A stretch of 64,000 nucleotides of DNA from Sandaracinobacter neustonicus (GTDB taxonomy: Bacteria > Pseudomonadota > Alphaproteobacteria > Sphingomonadales > Sphingomonadaceae). The translations under genes were made by a program, and so were the position numbers. Below are positions 47,946-57,714 of this stretch, piece after piece. The notes under the pieces are model-generated. The model did not search any database. It saw only the letters and a program-made list of their open reading frames with translations, and was not told the origin of the DNA. Within the stretch, counting starts at the first letter, position 1. Every line of letters starts with the position of its first letter. Location of the stretch: assembly GCF_006385875.1 (NCBI RefSeq), contig NZ_VFSU01000034.1, forward strand, positions 186,001 through 250,000, in the 5' to 3' direction.

Positions 47946-48011
47946 GCTTGCCTGCATGGCCCGGCAGGCCGGGTCTTGCAAGGCTGGCCGCCGCTTGGCA
48001 GGGGAATCGTC

Positions 48012-48542
48012 ATGCGCATCCTTCTGCCCGCCCTGATCCTTCTGGCAGCCCCGGCGGCAGCTCAGACAGCCGCCGCGCCCGCCACGGAGGCGGCCACGCC
48101 CACCAACAAGGATGCGCTGAAATACCGATCCGGCCTGCCGGTGCCGCGCTTCGCCTCGTTGCGGGCGGGGCGCGCCTATATGCGGGCCGGGCCGGGCAAG
48201 GAATATCCCGTGACATGGGTGTTCGTGCAGCCGGGCACGCCGCTGGAAGTCGTCAGCGAATGGAATGTCTGGCGCAAGGTGAAGGATGCAGACGGCACAG
48301 AAGGCTGGATGGACCGCGCCATGCTTTCCACCGATCGCAGCATCCAGATCACGAAACAGACGCGCGAACTGCGCGCCCGGCCGGACCTGTCCGCCCCCAT
48401 CGTGCTGCGCGCCGAACCCGGCGTGGTGATGCGGGTGACGATGTGTGCAGATCGCTGGTGCCGGGTGGAGGGGCAGGGCCGCTCCGGCTATCTGCTGCGC
48501 GAACATGGCTTCGGCGTTTATCCGAACGAACCAATCGGCTGA
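48012..48542 (+). CDS. Secreted SH3 domain-containing protein
   Basis: A 176-residue protein with a signal peptide ending A-A-A-Q near 19. Two bacterial SH3-like repeats follow: one with S-L-R-A-G-R-A-Y-M-R-A-G-P near 50 and one with T-R-E-L-R-A-R-P-D near 115. Such proteins often bind peptidoglycan or serve as periplasmic adaptors. C151 and C156 may pair. It is divergent from the hydroxyacid dehydrogenase and 16 bases ahead of the GGDEF gene. Confidence 0.85.
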   Translation: MRILLPALILLAAPAAAQTAAAPATEAATPTNKDALKYRSGLPVPRFASLRAGRAYMRAGPGKEYPVTWVFVQPGTPLEVVSEWNVWRKVKDADGTEGWMDRAMLSTDRSIQITKQTRELRARPDLSAPIVLRAEPGVVMRVTMCADRWCRVEGQGRSGYLLREHGFGVYPNEPIG

Positions 48543-48558
48543 CCGGGGGGCGGGGGGA

Positions 48559-49134
48559 GTGACAGGTCTGCTCGCGCTGGCGTGGCTGTTGCCGCCCATC
48601 ACCTTGCTGCTGGTGCTGATGCTGCTGAGCATCATCTTCGCGCAGCGCCGCCGTATCCGCCAGCTGCTGGCCGACTCGCGCCATGATCCGCTCACGGGCC
48701 TGCCCAATCGGCGCGGGCTTGCGCCGGGCTGGCACGCGCTGGAAGGCCCGCGCGCGCTGATCCTGATCGATCTGGTCGGCTTCAAGGCCGTGAATGACAG
48801 CCACGGCCACCTCGTGGGGGACAAGCTGCTGAAGCAGGTGGCCGAACGGCTGGCCGCCGCCGTGCCCGCCCCCGGCCTTCTCGCCCGCTGGGGCGGTGAC
48901 GAATTCGCAGCCGCCATTCCGGCCGACAGCGCCGCTGCCGTGCGCGCGGCCATCGCAGAGGCGAGCGCCCGGCCCTATGTGCTGATCACCGGGGTGCACC
49001 CCGTGCTCGCCACCATCGGCGCGCGCACCGGCCTTGGCACGGGGAAAGACGATTTGGACGAGGCCATCGCGGCGGCGGCCAACAGCCTGCACGAGGCGAA
49101 GGCGGGCGAAGAGGATAGCGCAGCGGAGGGCTGA
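48559..49134 (+). CDS. Membrane-anchored GGDEF protein (diguanylate cyclase)
   Basis: A 191-residue protein with one membrane helix (about 5-28) and a single GGDEF domain, likely making cyclic di-GMP. The GTG start follows a G-rich site (GGGGGGA). D-P-L-T-G-L-P-N-R-R-G is intact, and the active-site motif is R-W-G-G-D-E-F near 115. The metal block reads D-L-V-G-F-K where D-L-D-x-F-K is usual; the first aspartate, which binds metal, is kept. No sensor domain or inhibitory RxxD is evident. It may pair with the SH3 protein upstream. Confidence 0.85.
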   Translation: MTGLLALAWLLPPITLLLVLMLLSIIFAQRRRIRQLLADSRHDPLTGLPNRRGLAPGWHALEGPRALILIDLVGFKAVNDSHGHLVGDKLLKQVAERLAAAVPAPGLLARWGGDEFAAAIPADSAAAVRAAIAEASARPYVLITGVHPVLATIGARTGLGTGKDDLDEAIAAAANSLHEAKAGEEDSAAEG

Positions 49135-49141
49135 ACGGCTT

Positions 49142-50575
49142 TCAGATCAGCGCGGCCAGCACCTCGCGCAGCACCGGGCCGCACAGGTCTTCAGAGATCA
49201 GGCCCGGCCCCAGCCTCCCGCCCGCCTCGCCATGCAGGAAACAGGCGGCGGCAGCCGCTTCGAAGCCCGGTATCCCCTGTGCCAGCATGCCCGTCGCAAT
49301 CCCCGCCAGCACATCGCCTGATCCGGCGGTGGCCAGCCAGCCCGGCGCGTTGGCGGTGATGGCGGCCCGGCCGTCCGGCGCGGCGATCACCCCGTCCGCG
49401 CCTTTCAGGATCACCACCGCCCCACTAAGCGCCGCCGCCGCCTGCGCCCGCGCCAGCTTGCTGCCGGAAAGCCCCGGGAACAGCCGGGCGAATTCGCCTT
49501 CATGCGGGGTCAGCAGCACTGGCCTGTCATGGCGGCGGATCAGCCGGGCGAGATGCTCGGCCTCGCCCGCGAACGCCGTCAGCGCGTCGGCATCCAGCAG
49601 CAGCGGCTTGCCCGATTGCAGCGCCGCGCCCGCCACGCAGCGCGCCTGCGGCCCCGCGCCCGGCCCCACGCACAGCGCCTTCACCTTCGGGCTGGCGGCC
49701 AGCCGCCCGAACCCCTGCGCATCACCTTCGGCCAGCATCACCGCCGTCACATGCGCCGCTTGCACCAGCAGCGCCTCGCGGTCCCCCACCAGCGTCACCG
49801 CCCCGGCCCCGGCGCGCAGCGCGGCGGTGGCCGCCAGCCGCGAAGCCCCGGTCGCCAGCACCGGGCCAGACCAGACCAGCACGCCGCCGCGCGCATATTT
49901 GTGGGTATCCGCATCCGGCACCGGCAGCCGCCACAACCCCGGCCCGTTCAGCGCCAGCGGCGTGCCCTGAGCGGGCGGCAGGCCGATATCGGCGATCTGC
50001 AACCGGCCGGTGTGCAGCCGCCCCGGCAGCAACAGATGCCCCGGCTTGGCAGTGTGAAACGTCATCGTCTCCACCGCGTTGATCGCCACGCCCGGCACCG
50101 CCCCGGTATCGGCATCCACGCCGGAGGGAATATCCACCGCCAGAATCGGTGCGCCGGACGCATTGGCCGCCAGCACCAGCCGCTCTGCCTCGCCCTCCAA
50201 CGGCCGGGCCAGCCCGATTCCGAACAGCGCGTCCACGATCAGATCGAACCGGGCCGGATCGGCGGGCCCGGTGGCCCCGCACCATTCGCCTGCCGCCCGC
50301 GCAGCATCGCCTGCGCCGGGCGCGGCCAGCGCCGTCACCTGCACGGCGAACCCGGCGTCCGCCAGCAGCCGCGCGGCGACATAGCCATCGCCGCCATTGT
50401 TGCCCGGCCCCGCCAGCACCAGCACCCGCCCGCCGGGGGGCAGCCGCGTGGCGGCGGCCCGCGCCACTTCGCCTGCCGCGCGCTGCATCAGCGCGAAGCT
50501 GTCCCCGCCGTTCGCGAACCACGCCGCCTCCGCCGCGCGAATCGCTGCGGCGGAAAGGATCGGCTGCGCCCGCAT
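49142..50575 (-). CDS. nnr: Bifunctional NAD(P)HX epimerase/dehydratase
   Basis: This enzyme repairs hydrated NADH and NADPH. The N-terminal YjeF domain (1-205) has G-N-N-G-G-D-G-Y-V-A near 58 and D-I-P-S-G-V-D near 140. The C-terminal kinase-like domain (220-477) has H-K-Y-A-R-G near 222 and T-A-G-S-G-D-V-L-A-G near 420. The ATG giving M-R-A-Q-P-I-L-S was chosen; the longer frame has no family likeness. It follows the DUF3598-like gene by 5 bases. Confidence 0.95.
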   Translation of the reverse strand: MRAQPILSAAAIRAAEAAWFANGGDSFALMQRAAGEVARAAATRLPPGGRVLVLAGPGNNGGDGYVAARLLADAGFAVQVTALAAPGAGDAARAAGEWCGATGPADPARFDLIVDALFGIGLARPLEGEAERLVLAANASGAPILAVDIPSGVDADTGAVPGVAINAVETMTFHTAKPGHLLLPGRLHTGRLQIADIGLPPAQGTPLALNGPGLWRLPVPDADTHKYARGGVLVWSGPVLATGASRLAATAALRAGAGAVTLVGDREALLVQAAHVTAVMLAEGDAQGFGRLAASPKVKALCVGPGAGPQARCVAGAALQSGKPLLLDADALTAFAGEAEHLARLIRRHDRPVLLTPHEGEFARLFPGLSGSKLARAQAAAALSGAVVILKGADGVIAAPDGRAAITANAPGWLATAGSGDVLAGIATGMLAQGIPGFEAAAAACFLHGEAGGRLGPGLISEDLCGPVLREVLAALI

Positions 50576-50580
50576 CGCGC

Positions 50581-51078
50581 TCAGGCCGCCTTTTTCGCCT
50601 GCACCCGCTGCCAGTCGCGGGAGACCAGCTTTTCCTCGATGGCGGTGCGCGCCACCAGTTCGCCGTCGCGAATCCACTGCCATGTCCGCGCGCGCTTCTT
50701 GCCGCAATCGGAAATCTGGATCATTTCATAGACATACAGCTCAGGATCGTTCGCGCGGTGCCAGTAAAGCACCAGCGTGCGGCCGTTGTCGTCCATGGGC
50801 AGTTCTGTCGCCCAGCCCTTGATCAGCTCATTGTCCCACCAGAGCCGCCCTTCGCGAAAGGTGGCGGGCAGGTCCACCCGCTGGTTGCGGCCGTCTGACC
50901 AGTCATAGATGTTGGTCTGCACATAGGGAAAATCGCCGCCCTCGGGGAAGCAGCACAGCACCCGGCTCTTATGCTCGTCCACCAGTTTGCCCGCGCTGTC
51001 ATAATGGCGATAATTGCCGTCCCACACGCCTTCGTGCCGCGCCAGCCCCGCCAGTTGTTCCTTCAGAACCATGCCCAC
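50581..51078 (-). CDS. Lipocalin-like protein (DUF3598-type, uncertain)
   Basis: A 165-residue soluble protein. The opening (H-E-G-V-W-D-G-N-Y-R-H-Y-D) and the run of short beta segments with W-D-N-E-L-I-K-G-W-A and L-V-L-Y-W resemble DUF3598, a lipocalin-like family of unknown function. The GTG start has AGGAGG 4 bases upstream; an ATG two codons later has it 10 bases upstream, and both are possible. It is co-transcribed with nnr. Confidence 0.6.
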   Translation of the reverse strand: MGMVLKEQLAGLARHEGVWDGNYRHYDSAGKLVDEHKSRVLCCFPEGGDFPYVQTNIYDWSDGRNQRVDLPATFREGRLWWDNELIKGWATELPMDDNGRTLVLYWHRANDPELYVYEMIQISDCGKKRARTWQWIRDGELVARTAIEEKLVSRDWQRVQAKKAA

Positions 51079-51139
51079 TGATCCTCCTGTCGGGCCATGC
51101 TGTTCACCTGCGCGCGCGCAAGTGCAAGGGGCACATATG

Positions 51140-51176
51140 AAAACGGCCGCACGGATCGCTCCGCACGGCCGTTTTT
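51140..51176 (-). terminator. Intrinsic terminator after rpmE
   Basis: On the minus strand CGGCCG-TG-CGGA, loop GCGA, TCCG-TG-CGGCCG forms a strong hairpin followed by TTTTC. It lies 18 bases past the rpmE stop. The other strand also carries a T-run (GTTTTTC), so it may act both ways. Confidence 0.85.
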
Positions 51177-51193
51177 CAGCAAAGCCGGATGGC

Positions 51194-51424
51194 TTACTTG
51201 GTCAGGCTGGTCAGCCCGCCGAAGCGCTTGTTGAACTTGGCAACGCGGCCGCCGTCCTGCAGCTTCGCGGCGCCGCCGGTCCAGGCCGGGTGGCTCTTCG
51301 GATCGATATCCAGCGCCAGCGTGTCGCCTTCCTTGCCCCAGGTGGAGCGGGTTTCGAACACGGTGCCGTCGGTCATCTGCACCTTGATGGTGTGATAATC
51401 GGGGTGAATGCCAGCCTTGGCCAT
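51194..51424 (-). CDS. rpmE: 50S ribosomal protein L31
   Basis: A 76-residue L31 starting [11 protein letters not shown]. It lacks the CxxC zinc cysteines, so it is the zinc-independent type. The conserved T-R-S-T-W and [12 protein letters not shown] blocks are intact. A terminator follows. Confidence 0.97.
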   Translation of the reverse strand: MAKAGIHPDYHTIKVQMTDGTVFETRSTWGKEGDTLALDIDPKSHPAWTGGAAKLQDGGRVAKFNKRFGGLTSLTK

Positions 51425-51498
51425 GAAGAAAATCCTTTGGTGAAGCGGCTGGTTCCGACCAGCCATGAAGGGGCGGCCGATAGCGCTTCTGTCGCCTT

Positions 51499-51510
51499 CA
51501 TGCAATCGCC
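51499..51510 (+). promoter_or_regulatory. Shared upstream motif, copy 1
   Basis: CATGCAATCGCC ends 28 bases before the first paralogue. The same 12 bases sit at the same distance before the second paralogue (52463-52474), with looser matches just upstream (GTCGC then TTC). It could be part of a promoter or operator, or copied DNA without function. Confidence 0.5.
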
Positions 51511-51538
51511 GGGCATCTTTACCGCCTAAGGTTGGCCC

Positions 51539-52441
51539 ATGCCCAATCAGAAAGACATATCCGTCAACAAAAAGGGCGGTTCGATCCTGCCGGGCGTCGC
51601 CGCCGCCGCTGCGGCCGCTGCAGCGGCGCTTGCGGCGTGGCAGCTTGTGCGGCGGCAGCTGAAAAGAAGCCCGATCGTCGTCGCGGAGCAGGGCGGCCCC
51701 TATCGCCTGTTGCAACCGAAGAACCGGCCCGTGCCCGGCGCCAACCCCTTCACCATCGTGGCTTCGCTGCCAAGGCCGCATGCGTCGTTGCCGCAATGGA
51801 CGCTGGAGCGCATCCTGATCGCCCCCTACAGCCGCCGGTTCGCGGTGGAGGAACGCGAGCTGGTCGCCGGCGAAATCTATGAGACGGACTGGGCTGTCTC
51901 GTTGATCGACATGAACGGGGCCATGCTGTTTTTTGCCACCGACGACAGCTATCCGACCACGCTCTATTCCGGCACGGACCCGGACGGGCCGATTCCGTTG
52001 CAACAGGCGCAGGCGCGCGCCGATGCGGAGTGGAACAAGGAGCGGGTGCATACCCCCGGCCTGCCGCGCACGATCCTGTCCGGGCGGTTCGCCGACGTTT
52101 CCAGCGCAGGCACATTCCGGGTGGCAGGCTGGCTTGCCAATGGCAATCTGGTGGTGGCGGGGCGCACCCCCGTGCGGGTCGCCTTCCCGGATGGCTCCCC
52201 ATATGACAGCGACGATATCGGGGACTGGTGGGGCATCGTCGCGCCATCCGGATCGGGCTGGGCCTATGTCGAAAAGGGTGCGGGGCCGGTGCCGCCCCGC
52301 CATTCGCTGGTGACGATGCCGGCCAAAAGCCTGAATGTCTCGCTCTCGCCCGATGGGCTGCTGCTGCTGAACAGGCGGCCTGTGCCGGGCTATGCGCCGA
52401 TGGCGGCGGTGGACGGGCCCTATCCGCCACGGCTGGGTTAA
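51539..52441 (+). CDS. Unknown membrane-anchored protein, tandem paralogue 1
   Basis: A 300-residue protein. A basic N-terminus and one alanine-rich membrane helix (about 18-38) precede a periplasmic region. I recognise no domain. The segment [11 protein letters not shown] near 84, R-F-A-V-E-E-R-E-L near 100, [10 protein letters not shown] near 197 and D-W-W-G-I-V near 233 are shared with the next gene, where they read L-P-Q-W-I-M-E-R-I-L-I and so on. The two thus arose by duplication. It is divergent from rpmE. Confidence 0.8.
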   Translation: MPNQKDISVNKKGGSILPGVAAAAAAAAAALAAWQLVRRQLKRSPIVVAEQGGPYRLLQPKNRPVPGANPFTIVASLPRPHASLPQWTLERILIAPYSRRFAVEERELVAGEIYETDWAVSLIDMNGAMLFFATDDSYPTTLYSGTDPDGPIPLQQAQARADAEWNKERVHTPGLPRTILSGRFADVSSAGTFRVAGWLANGNLVVAGRTPVRVAFPDGSPYDSDDIGDWWGIVAPSGSGWAYVEKGAGPVPPRHSLVTMPAKSLNVSLSPDGLLLLNRRPVPGYAPMAAVDGPYPPRLG

Positions 52442-52462
52442 AGCCGGAAATTTCGTCGCTTC

Positions 52463-52474
52463 CATGCAATCGCC
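52463..52474 (+). promoter_or_regulatory. Shared upstream motif, copy 2
   Basis: CATGCAATCGCC again, 28 bases before the second paralogue, right after the first paralogue ends. The equal spacing suggests each gene has its own control site. Confidence 0.5.
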
Positions 52475-52502
52475 CCGCGTTCGGCGGCCCTACCCTGCCG
52501 CC

Positions 52503-53369
52503 ATGCCTGATCGCTCCCTCCTCGCCACCGCGCGCCTTACTGGGGCCGCCCTTGCCGCCGCCAGCGTGGTGGTCCTGTGGTTGTGGCGGGGGCAGACGGT
52601 GGGCAACCCCATTGTCTGTGCCGAGCATGACGGCCCCTTTCACGTGCTGAAATTCCTGCGCCTGAGCCGCCTGCTCGGCCCCCGGCTGGCCAGTATTCGC
52701 ACCATCGAGCGTCCGCACGCCCTGCTGCCGCAATGGATCATGGAGCGAATCCTGATCTCGCCGGACAGTGCACGGTTCGCGGTGGAGGAAGTCGAGCTGA
52801 TCGCCGGATCGCAAGGTGTGGACATGACCGTGACGCTCTATGACATGGACGGGCGGGAGCTGTTTTTCAGCACCGACAATTTCTTTCCCTCCACCGTCTA
52901 TCTGGGCACCGATCCGGCCGCGCCGCTTTCGCTGCGGCTGGAGCAGGAAGTGTGGGATGGCTTCTGGGAGGAGGAGAAGCTGACGAACCCCGCTGCCCCG
53001 CGCCCGGTGATCACCGGGCGCTTCTCGGATGACGATGGGGTCGGCTCCATCCGCGTCGCGGGCTGGCTGGCCAATGGCGACATGGCGCTGATGGGGCGGG
53101 CACCGTTGCGGTTCAGTTTCCCCAATGGGTCGTCCCCGGTGAGTCCGGACTTTGAGGATTGGTGGGGGATCGTCAGCCCGGTGGCCGGGGGCCTTTGGGC
53201 CTATTCCGCCAAGGGTGCGGGCGCGCTGCCGCATGCGCTGGTTTCCATGCCGCCGAAGCAGCACAACGTCGCGCTGGCGGGCGGACAAATTATGATCAAC
53301 GGCCATGCGGAAGGCGGTTTCGCGCCGATAATTGCGCTGGACGGGCCTTATCTGCCCGCGAACGCATGA
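52503..53369 (+). CDS. Unknown membrane-anchored protein, tandem paralogue 2
   Basis: A 288-residue protein, paralogue of the preceding gene. The start M-P-D-R-S-L-L matches that gene's M-P-N-Q position. A membrane helix (about 10-28) is followed by the same conserved segments, including F-F-S-T-D-N-F-F-P-S-T-V-Y near 120 against [13 protein letters not shown] in the first copy. Identity looks moderate over most of the length, so the duplication is not recent. Function unknown; no catalytic motif is obvious. Confidence 0.8.
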   Translation: MPDRSLLATARLTGAALAAASVVVLWLWRGQTVGNPIVCAEHDGPFHVLKFLRLSRLLGPRLASIRTIERPHALLPQWIMERILISPDSARFAVEEVELIAGSQGVDMTVTLYDMDGRELFFSTDNFFPSTVYLGTDPAAPLSLRLEQEVWDGFWEEEKLTNPAAPRPVITGRFSDDDGVGSIRVAGWLANGDMALMGRAPLRFSFPNGSSPVSPDFEDWWGIVSPVAGGLWAYSAKGAGALPHALVSMPPKQHNVALAGGQIMINGHAEGGFAPIIALDGPYLPANA

Positions 53370-53425
53370 AACCGGCCGGGAAAAAGGGTGCATTCGCGCC
53401 GATGATCGCCTAACCGCCTTCGCTT

Positions 53426-55006
53426 ATGGGAGTGATCGGAACCACTGTGCCCGCTGGCGCGGAAAGCGATGCGAATCGTGCTGCCATGGCCGAACTGGTG
53501 CGCGAATTGCGCGTGCGTGCTGCAACCATGGCCCTTGGCGGGCCGGAAAGCGCGCGGCAACGCCATGTCGCGCGGGGCAAGCTGCTGCCGCGCGAACGGG
53601 TGGAGCGGTTGCTGGACCCCGGCACGGCGTTCCTCGAAATCGGCCAGTTCGCTGCGCAGGATGTCTATGGAGAGGATGTGCCCGCTGCCGGCGTGATCGC
53701 GGGGGTTGGGCAGGTTTCCGGGCGGCTGGCGATGATCGTGGCGAACGATGCCACGGTGAAGGGCGGCAGCTATTATCCCCTCACGGTGAAGAAGCATTTG
53801 CGCGCGCAGGAGATTGCCGCGCAGAACCGGCTGCCCTGCATCTATCTCGTCGATTCGGGCGGCGCGAACCTGCCCCGGCAGGATGAGGTGTTTCCGGACC
53901 GCGAGCATTTCGGCCGCATCTTCTACAATCAGGCGAACATGTCGGCCGCTGGCATCGCCCAGATCGCCGCCGTGATGGGCAGCTGCACGGCGGGCGGGGC
54001 CTATGTGCCCGCGATGGCCGATCAATCCATCATCGTGCGCCAACAGGGCACCATCTTCCTTGGCGGCCCGCCGCTGGTGAAGGCGGCGACCGGCGAGGAT
54101 GTAACAGCCGAGGAACTGGGCGGCGGCGATGTGCATGCGCGGCTGTCTGGCGTGGTGGACCATCTGGCGCAGGATGATGCGCATGCGCTGCATCTGGTGC
54201 GCCGGGCGCTGGCCACCGTGCCGCCGGGCGAAACGCCCGCGCGCCAGCCCGCCGAGCCGCCGAAGTTCGCCGCCGAAGACCTGCACGCGCTGGCCCCGGC
54301 CGACACGCGGCACCCGGTGGACGTGCATGAGATCATCGCCCGGCTGGTGGACGGCAGCCGCTTCGACGAGTTCAAGCCGCTCTATGGCGCAACGCTGGTG
54401 ACAGGCTTTGCCCATGTGGAGGGGCTGGCGGTGGGCATCATCGCCAACAACGGCATCCTGTTTTCGGAATCCGCGCAGAAGGGCGCGCACTTCATCGAGC
54501 TGTGCTGCCAGCGGAAAATCCCGCTGCTGTTTTTGCAGAACATCTCCGGCTTCATGGTCGGCAAGGCTTATGAGAATGAGGGCATCGCCAAGCATGGCGC
54601 CAAGCTGGTGACAGCGGTGGCGACGGCCGGGGTGCCGAAGATCACCATCGTGATCGGCGGAAGTTTTGGCGCGGGCAATTACGGCATGTGCGGCCGGGCC
54701 TATTCCCCGCGCTTCCTGTGGATGTGGCCCAACGCCCGCATCAGCGTGATGGGCGGCGAACAGGCGGCCTCGGTTCTGGCCACGGTGAAATCCGGCGGCT
54801 TCGCCAGCAAGAAGGACGAGGAAGCCTTCAAGGCCCCCATCCGCGAGCAATATGAGCGGCAGGGCAACCCCTATTACGCCAGCGCCCGCCTGTGGGACGA
54901 CGGCATCATCGCCCCGGAGGACACCCGCGCGGTGATCGCGCTGAGCCTTGCAGCCGCGCTGAACGCGCCCGTACCCGACACCCGCTTCGGCCTGTTCAGG
55001 ATGTGA
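53426..55006 (+). CDS. liuB: Methylcrotonoyl-CoA carboxylase beta subunit (carboxyltransferase)
   Basis: The carboxyltransferase half of 3-methylcrotonyl-CoA carboxylase in leucine breakdown. The 526-residue protein has two crotonase-fold halves. [14 protein letters not shown] and [10 protein letters not shown] in the first half, and [13 protein letters not shown] in the second, are typical of MCC beta rather than propionyl-CoA carboxylase. The start of 20 or so residues is uncertain. liuC follows after 2 bases. Confidence 0.92.
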   Translation: MGVIGTTVPAGAESDANRAAMAELVRELRVRAATMALGGPESARQRHVARGKLLPRERVERLLDPGTAFLEIGQFAAQDVYGEDVPAAGVIAGVGQVSGRLAMIVANDATVKGGSYYPLTVKKHLRAQEIAAQNRLPCIYLVDSGGANLPRQDEVFPDREHFGRIFYNQANMSAAGIAQIAAVMGSCTAGGAYVPAMADQSIIVRQQGTIFLGGPPLVKAATGEDVTAEELGGGDVHARLSGVVDHLAQDDAHALHLVRRALATVPPGETPARQPAEPPKFAAEDLHALAPADTRHPVDVHEIIARLVDGSRFDEFKPLYGATLVTGFAHVEGLAVGIIANNGILFSESAQKGAHFIELCCQRKIPLLFLQNISGFMVGKAYENEGIAKHGAKLVTAVATAGVPKITIVIGGSFGAGNYGMCGRAYSPRFLWMWPNARISVMGGEQAASVLATVKSGGFASKKDEEAFKAPIREQYERQGNPYYASARLWDDGIIAPEDTRAVIALSLAAALNAPVPDTRFGLFRM

Positions 55007-55008
55007 CG

Positions 55009-55782
55009 ATGCTGGAGATCGCAACCGACAGTCGCGGCCTTGCCCGCGTGACGCTGAACCGGCCTGAGAAGCACAACGCTTTTGATGCGGCGACCATCCT
55101 TGAACTTACCCGCGCCTTTGCCGCGCTGGGCGGGGATGCGGGCGTGCGCGCGGTGCTGCTGGCGGGCAATGGCCCCAGCTTTTCCGCCGGGGCGGATGCG
55201 CGCTGGATGCGGGAGCAGGCTGCGGCTTCGCAGGACGAGAATCACGCGGACGCCATGCGGCTGTCTGACATGCTGGCGACCATCAATGAATGCCCGAAGC
55301 CGGTGATCGCCATCGTGCATGGCAATGCGTTCGGCGGCGGGGTGGGGCTGGCGGCTTGCGCCGACATGGTGGTGGCGAAGCCGGATGCGCAGTTCCGCCT
55401 CTCTGAAGTGCGGCTGGGGCTGACGCCTTCCACCATCTCGCCCTTCGTGCTGGCGAAGATCGGCAGCGCGCAGGCGCGGCGCTGGTTCCTCACCGCCGAA
55501 AGCTTCGGCGCGGAGCAGGCGCTGGCGATGGGGCTGGTGCATGCCATCAGCGAGGATGCGGAGGCCGTCGCCGAAGGCTGGTTTCAGGCCCTGCTGCTGG
55601 GCGCGCCGGGGGCCATATCCGACGCCAAGGCGCTGATCCGCGACGTGGCAGGCGCGACGATCAGCTACTCGCTGCGGGCGGACACCGCCGAGCGGATCGC
55701 CGCCCGCCGTGCCGGGGACGAAGGCCGCGAGGGCCTCTCCGCCTTTCTGGACAAGCGCAAACCCGGATGGGTGAAACCATGA
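55009..55782 (+). CDS. liuC: Enoyl-CoA hydratase family protein, probable methylglutaconyl-CoA hydratase
   Basis: A 257-residue crotonase-fold enzyme. The oxyanion loops are F-S-A-G-A-D-A-R-W-M near 62 and G-N-A-F-G-G-G-V-G-L near 108, with the catalytic glutamate in S-E-V-R-L-G-L near 134. Position between liuB and liuD points to methylglutaconyl-CoA hydratase. The end overlaps liuD by 4 bases. Confidence 0.9.
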   Translation: MLEIATDSRGLARVTLNRPEKHNAFDAATILELTRAFAALGGDAGVRAVLLAGNGPSFSAGADARWMREQAAASQDENHADAMRLSDMLATINECPKPVIAIVHGNAFGGGVGLAACADMVVAKPDAQFRLSEVRLGLTPSTISPFVLAKIGSAQARRWFLTAESFGAEQALAMGLVHAISEDAEAVAEGWFQALLLGAPGAISDAKALIRDVAGATISYSLRADTAERIAARRAGDEGREGLSAFLDKRKPGWVKP

Positions 55783-57695
55783 AAAAACTGCTGATCGCCA
55801 ACCGGGGCGAGATCGCCTGCCGCATCATCCGCACCGCGCGGCGGATGGGGATCGCCACGGTCGCCGTCTATTCCGAAGCCGATGCGCATGCCCCGCATGT
55901 GGCGGCGGCTGACGAAGCCGTGCTGATCGGCCCGGCCCCGGCGCGCGAATCCTATTTGCTGCCGGAGAAGATTCTGGAGGCCGCGCGCGCCACCGGCGCA
56001 GATGCCATCCACCCCGGCTATGGCTTCCTCAGCGAGAATGCCGATTTCGCCGAAGCCGTGCGCAAGGCCGGGCTGATCTTCGTCGGCCCCTCCGATCAGG
56101 CGATCCGGGTGATGGGCCTGAAAGACAGCGCGAAAACCAAGATGAAAACGGCGGGCGTGCCGGTGACGCCCGGTTACATGGGCGATGACCAGTCCCTGCC
56201 ACGGCTTGAACGCATGGCGGAGATGATCGGCTATCCGCTGCTGATTAAGGCGGTGGCGGGCGGCGGCGGCAAGGGTATGCGCCCGGTGCACGCCAAGGCC
56301 GAATTCACCGAAGCGCTGCTGGCCGCCAAGCGCGAGGCCGCCGCCAGCTTCGGCCATGACGGGGTGATGCTGGAAAAGCTGATCGCCACGCCCCGCCATG
56401 TGGAAGTGCAGATTTTCGGAGACAGCCACGGCAACATCGTCCATTTGTTCGAGCGCGACTGTTCGCTGCAACGCCGCCACCAGAAGGTGATCGAGGAGGC
56501 TCCCGCGCCGGGCCTGTCAGGCGAATTGCGCCATGTGCTGGGCATCGCCGCCGTGACGGCGGGCCATGCCATCGGCTATGAAAATGCCGGAACCGTGGAG
56601 TTCATTCTGGACATGGACGACCGCGACGAGGCGGGCGATCCGAAATTCTACTTCATGGAAATGAACACCCGGCTGCAGGTGGAGCATCCTGTAACGGAGG
56701 CGATCACGGGGCAGGACTTGGTGGAATGGCAGATTCGCATCGCGCGCGGGGAAATGCTGCCGCTGATGCAGGACGCCATCGAATGCCATGGCCATGCGGT
56801 GGAAGCGCGGCTGTATGCGGAAAACCCGGATCGCGGCTTCCTGCCCTCCACCGGCACGCTGTCCCGTCTTGCCTTCGGCGAAGGCGCGCGCATCGACACC
56901 GGCGTGGAACAGGGCGGCGAGGTGACGGTGCATTATGACCCGATGATCGCCAAGGTCATCACCCACGCCCCCACGCGCGACGAGGCGCTGGCGAAGCTGG
57001 TGGCCGCGCTGGACCGGACGGTGGTGGAAGGCGTAACGACCAATCGCGGCTTCCTCGCCCGGCTGGCCGCGCATCCGGCGTTCGTGGGCGGCGAGATCGA
57101 CACCGGCTTCATCGCGAGGCACGAGGTCAGCCTGTTCGAATCCGCGCCGCCGCCGCCATCGGTGCTGGCGGCCGCCGCCGCGCAATGGGCGGCGGCCACC
57201 CCGGCGCAAGGCCCGTTCGCCCACCGCTTCCGGCTGAACCTGCCGCCTGTCAGCCCGGCGGCCTTCTGGGAAGCGGACGGCACGGAACATCGCTTTGAAA
57301 TCGCCCCGGACGGCGTGCGCTTCGAAGGCGCGGCGCAGGCCCCCGGCCGCGACACCGCCATCATCGCCATCGAAGGCGGGGTGGAGGCGCGTCGTCGCGG
57401 CCAGAGCTGGCGCTTCCTGTCTGAAAACCCCGGCTGGGCGGGCCACAGCGCCGCAGGCCCGGCGGACGGGCAGATTCTGGCCCCCATGCCCGGCAAGCTG
57501 ATCGGCCTGTTCGTGAAACCCGGAGACAAGGTGCAGGCCGGCGACCGGCTGGCGGTGCTGGAAGCGATGAAGATGGAGCATCGGCTGACGGCCCCGTTCG
57601 ACGGCACGGTGGAGGCTGTGAGCAGCGAGGCAGGCGCGCAGGTGGCGGACGGCATGCTGCTGGTGACGCTGGCCCGCGCGGGCGAGCCGGGCTGA
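55779..57695 (+). CDS. liuD: Methylcrotonoyl-CoA carboxylase alpha subunit (biotin carboxylase)
   Basis: The biotin-carrying half of the carboxylase. The start at M-K-K-L-L-I-A-N-R-G-E was chosen; it overlaps the liuC stop (ATGA) and matches the family. The biotin carboxylase domain has G-G-G-G-K-G-M-R near 165 and E-M-N-T-R-L-Q-V-E-H near 295. The biotin attachment site is A-M-K-M near 600. Length 638 is slightly short for the family. Isovaleryl-CoA dehydrogenase (liuA) is not adjacent, so the pathway start lies elsewhere. Confidence 0.93.
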   Translation: MKKLLIANRGEIACRIIRTARRMGIATVAVYSEADAHAPHVAAADEAVLIGPAPARESYLLPEKILEAARATGADAIHPGYGFLSENADFAEAVRKAGLIFVGPSDQAIRVMGLKDSAKTKMKTAGVPVTPGYMGDDQSLPRLERMAEMIGYPLLIKAVAGGGGKGMRPVHAKAEFTEALLAAKREAAASFGHDGVMLEKLIATPRHVEVQIFGDSHGNIVHLFERDCSLQRRHQKVIEEAPAPGLSGELRHVLGIAAVTAGHAIGYENAGTVEFILDMDDRDEAGDPKFYFMEMNTRLQVEHPVTEAITGQDLVEWQIRIARGEMLPLMQDAIECHGHAVEARLYAENPDRGFLPSTGTLSRLAFGEGARIDTGVEQGGEVTVHYDPMIAKVITHAPTRDEALAKLVAALDRTVVEGVTTNRGFLARLAAHPAFVGGEIDTGFIARHEVSLFESAPPPPSVLAAAAAQWAAATPAQGPFAHRFRLNLPPVSPAAFWEADGTEHRFEIAPDGVRFEGAAQAPGRDTAIIAIEGGVEARRRGQSWRFLSENPGWAGHSAAGPADGQILAPMPGKLIGLFVKPGDKVQAGDRLAVLEAMKMEHRLTAPFDGTVEAVSSEAGAQVADGMLLVTLARAGEPG

Positions 57696-57714
57696 GCGGA
57701 CCCACCGGACGGCG

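Noticed and set aside
46929-48011. The long upstream extension of the SH3 protein frame
   Set aside because: It is antisense to the hydroxyacid dehydrogenase; the signal peptide starting at 48012 marks the true start.
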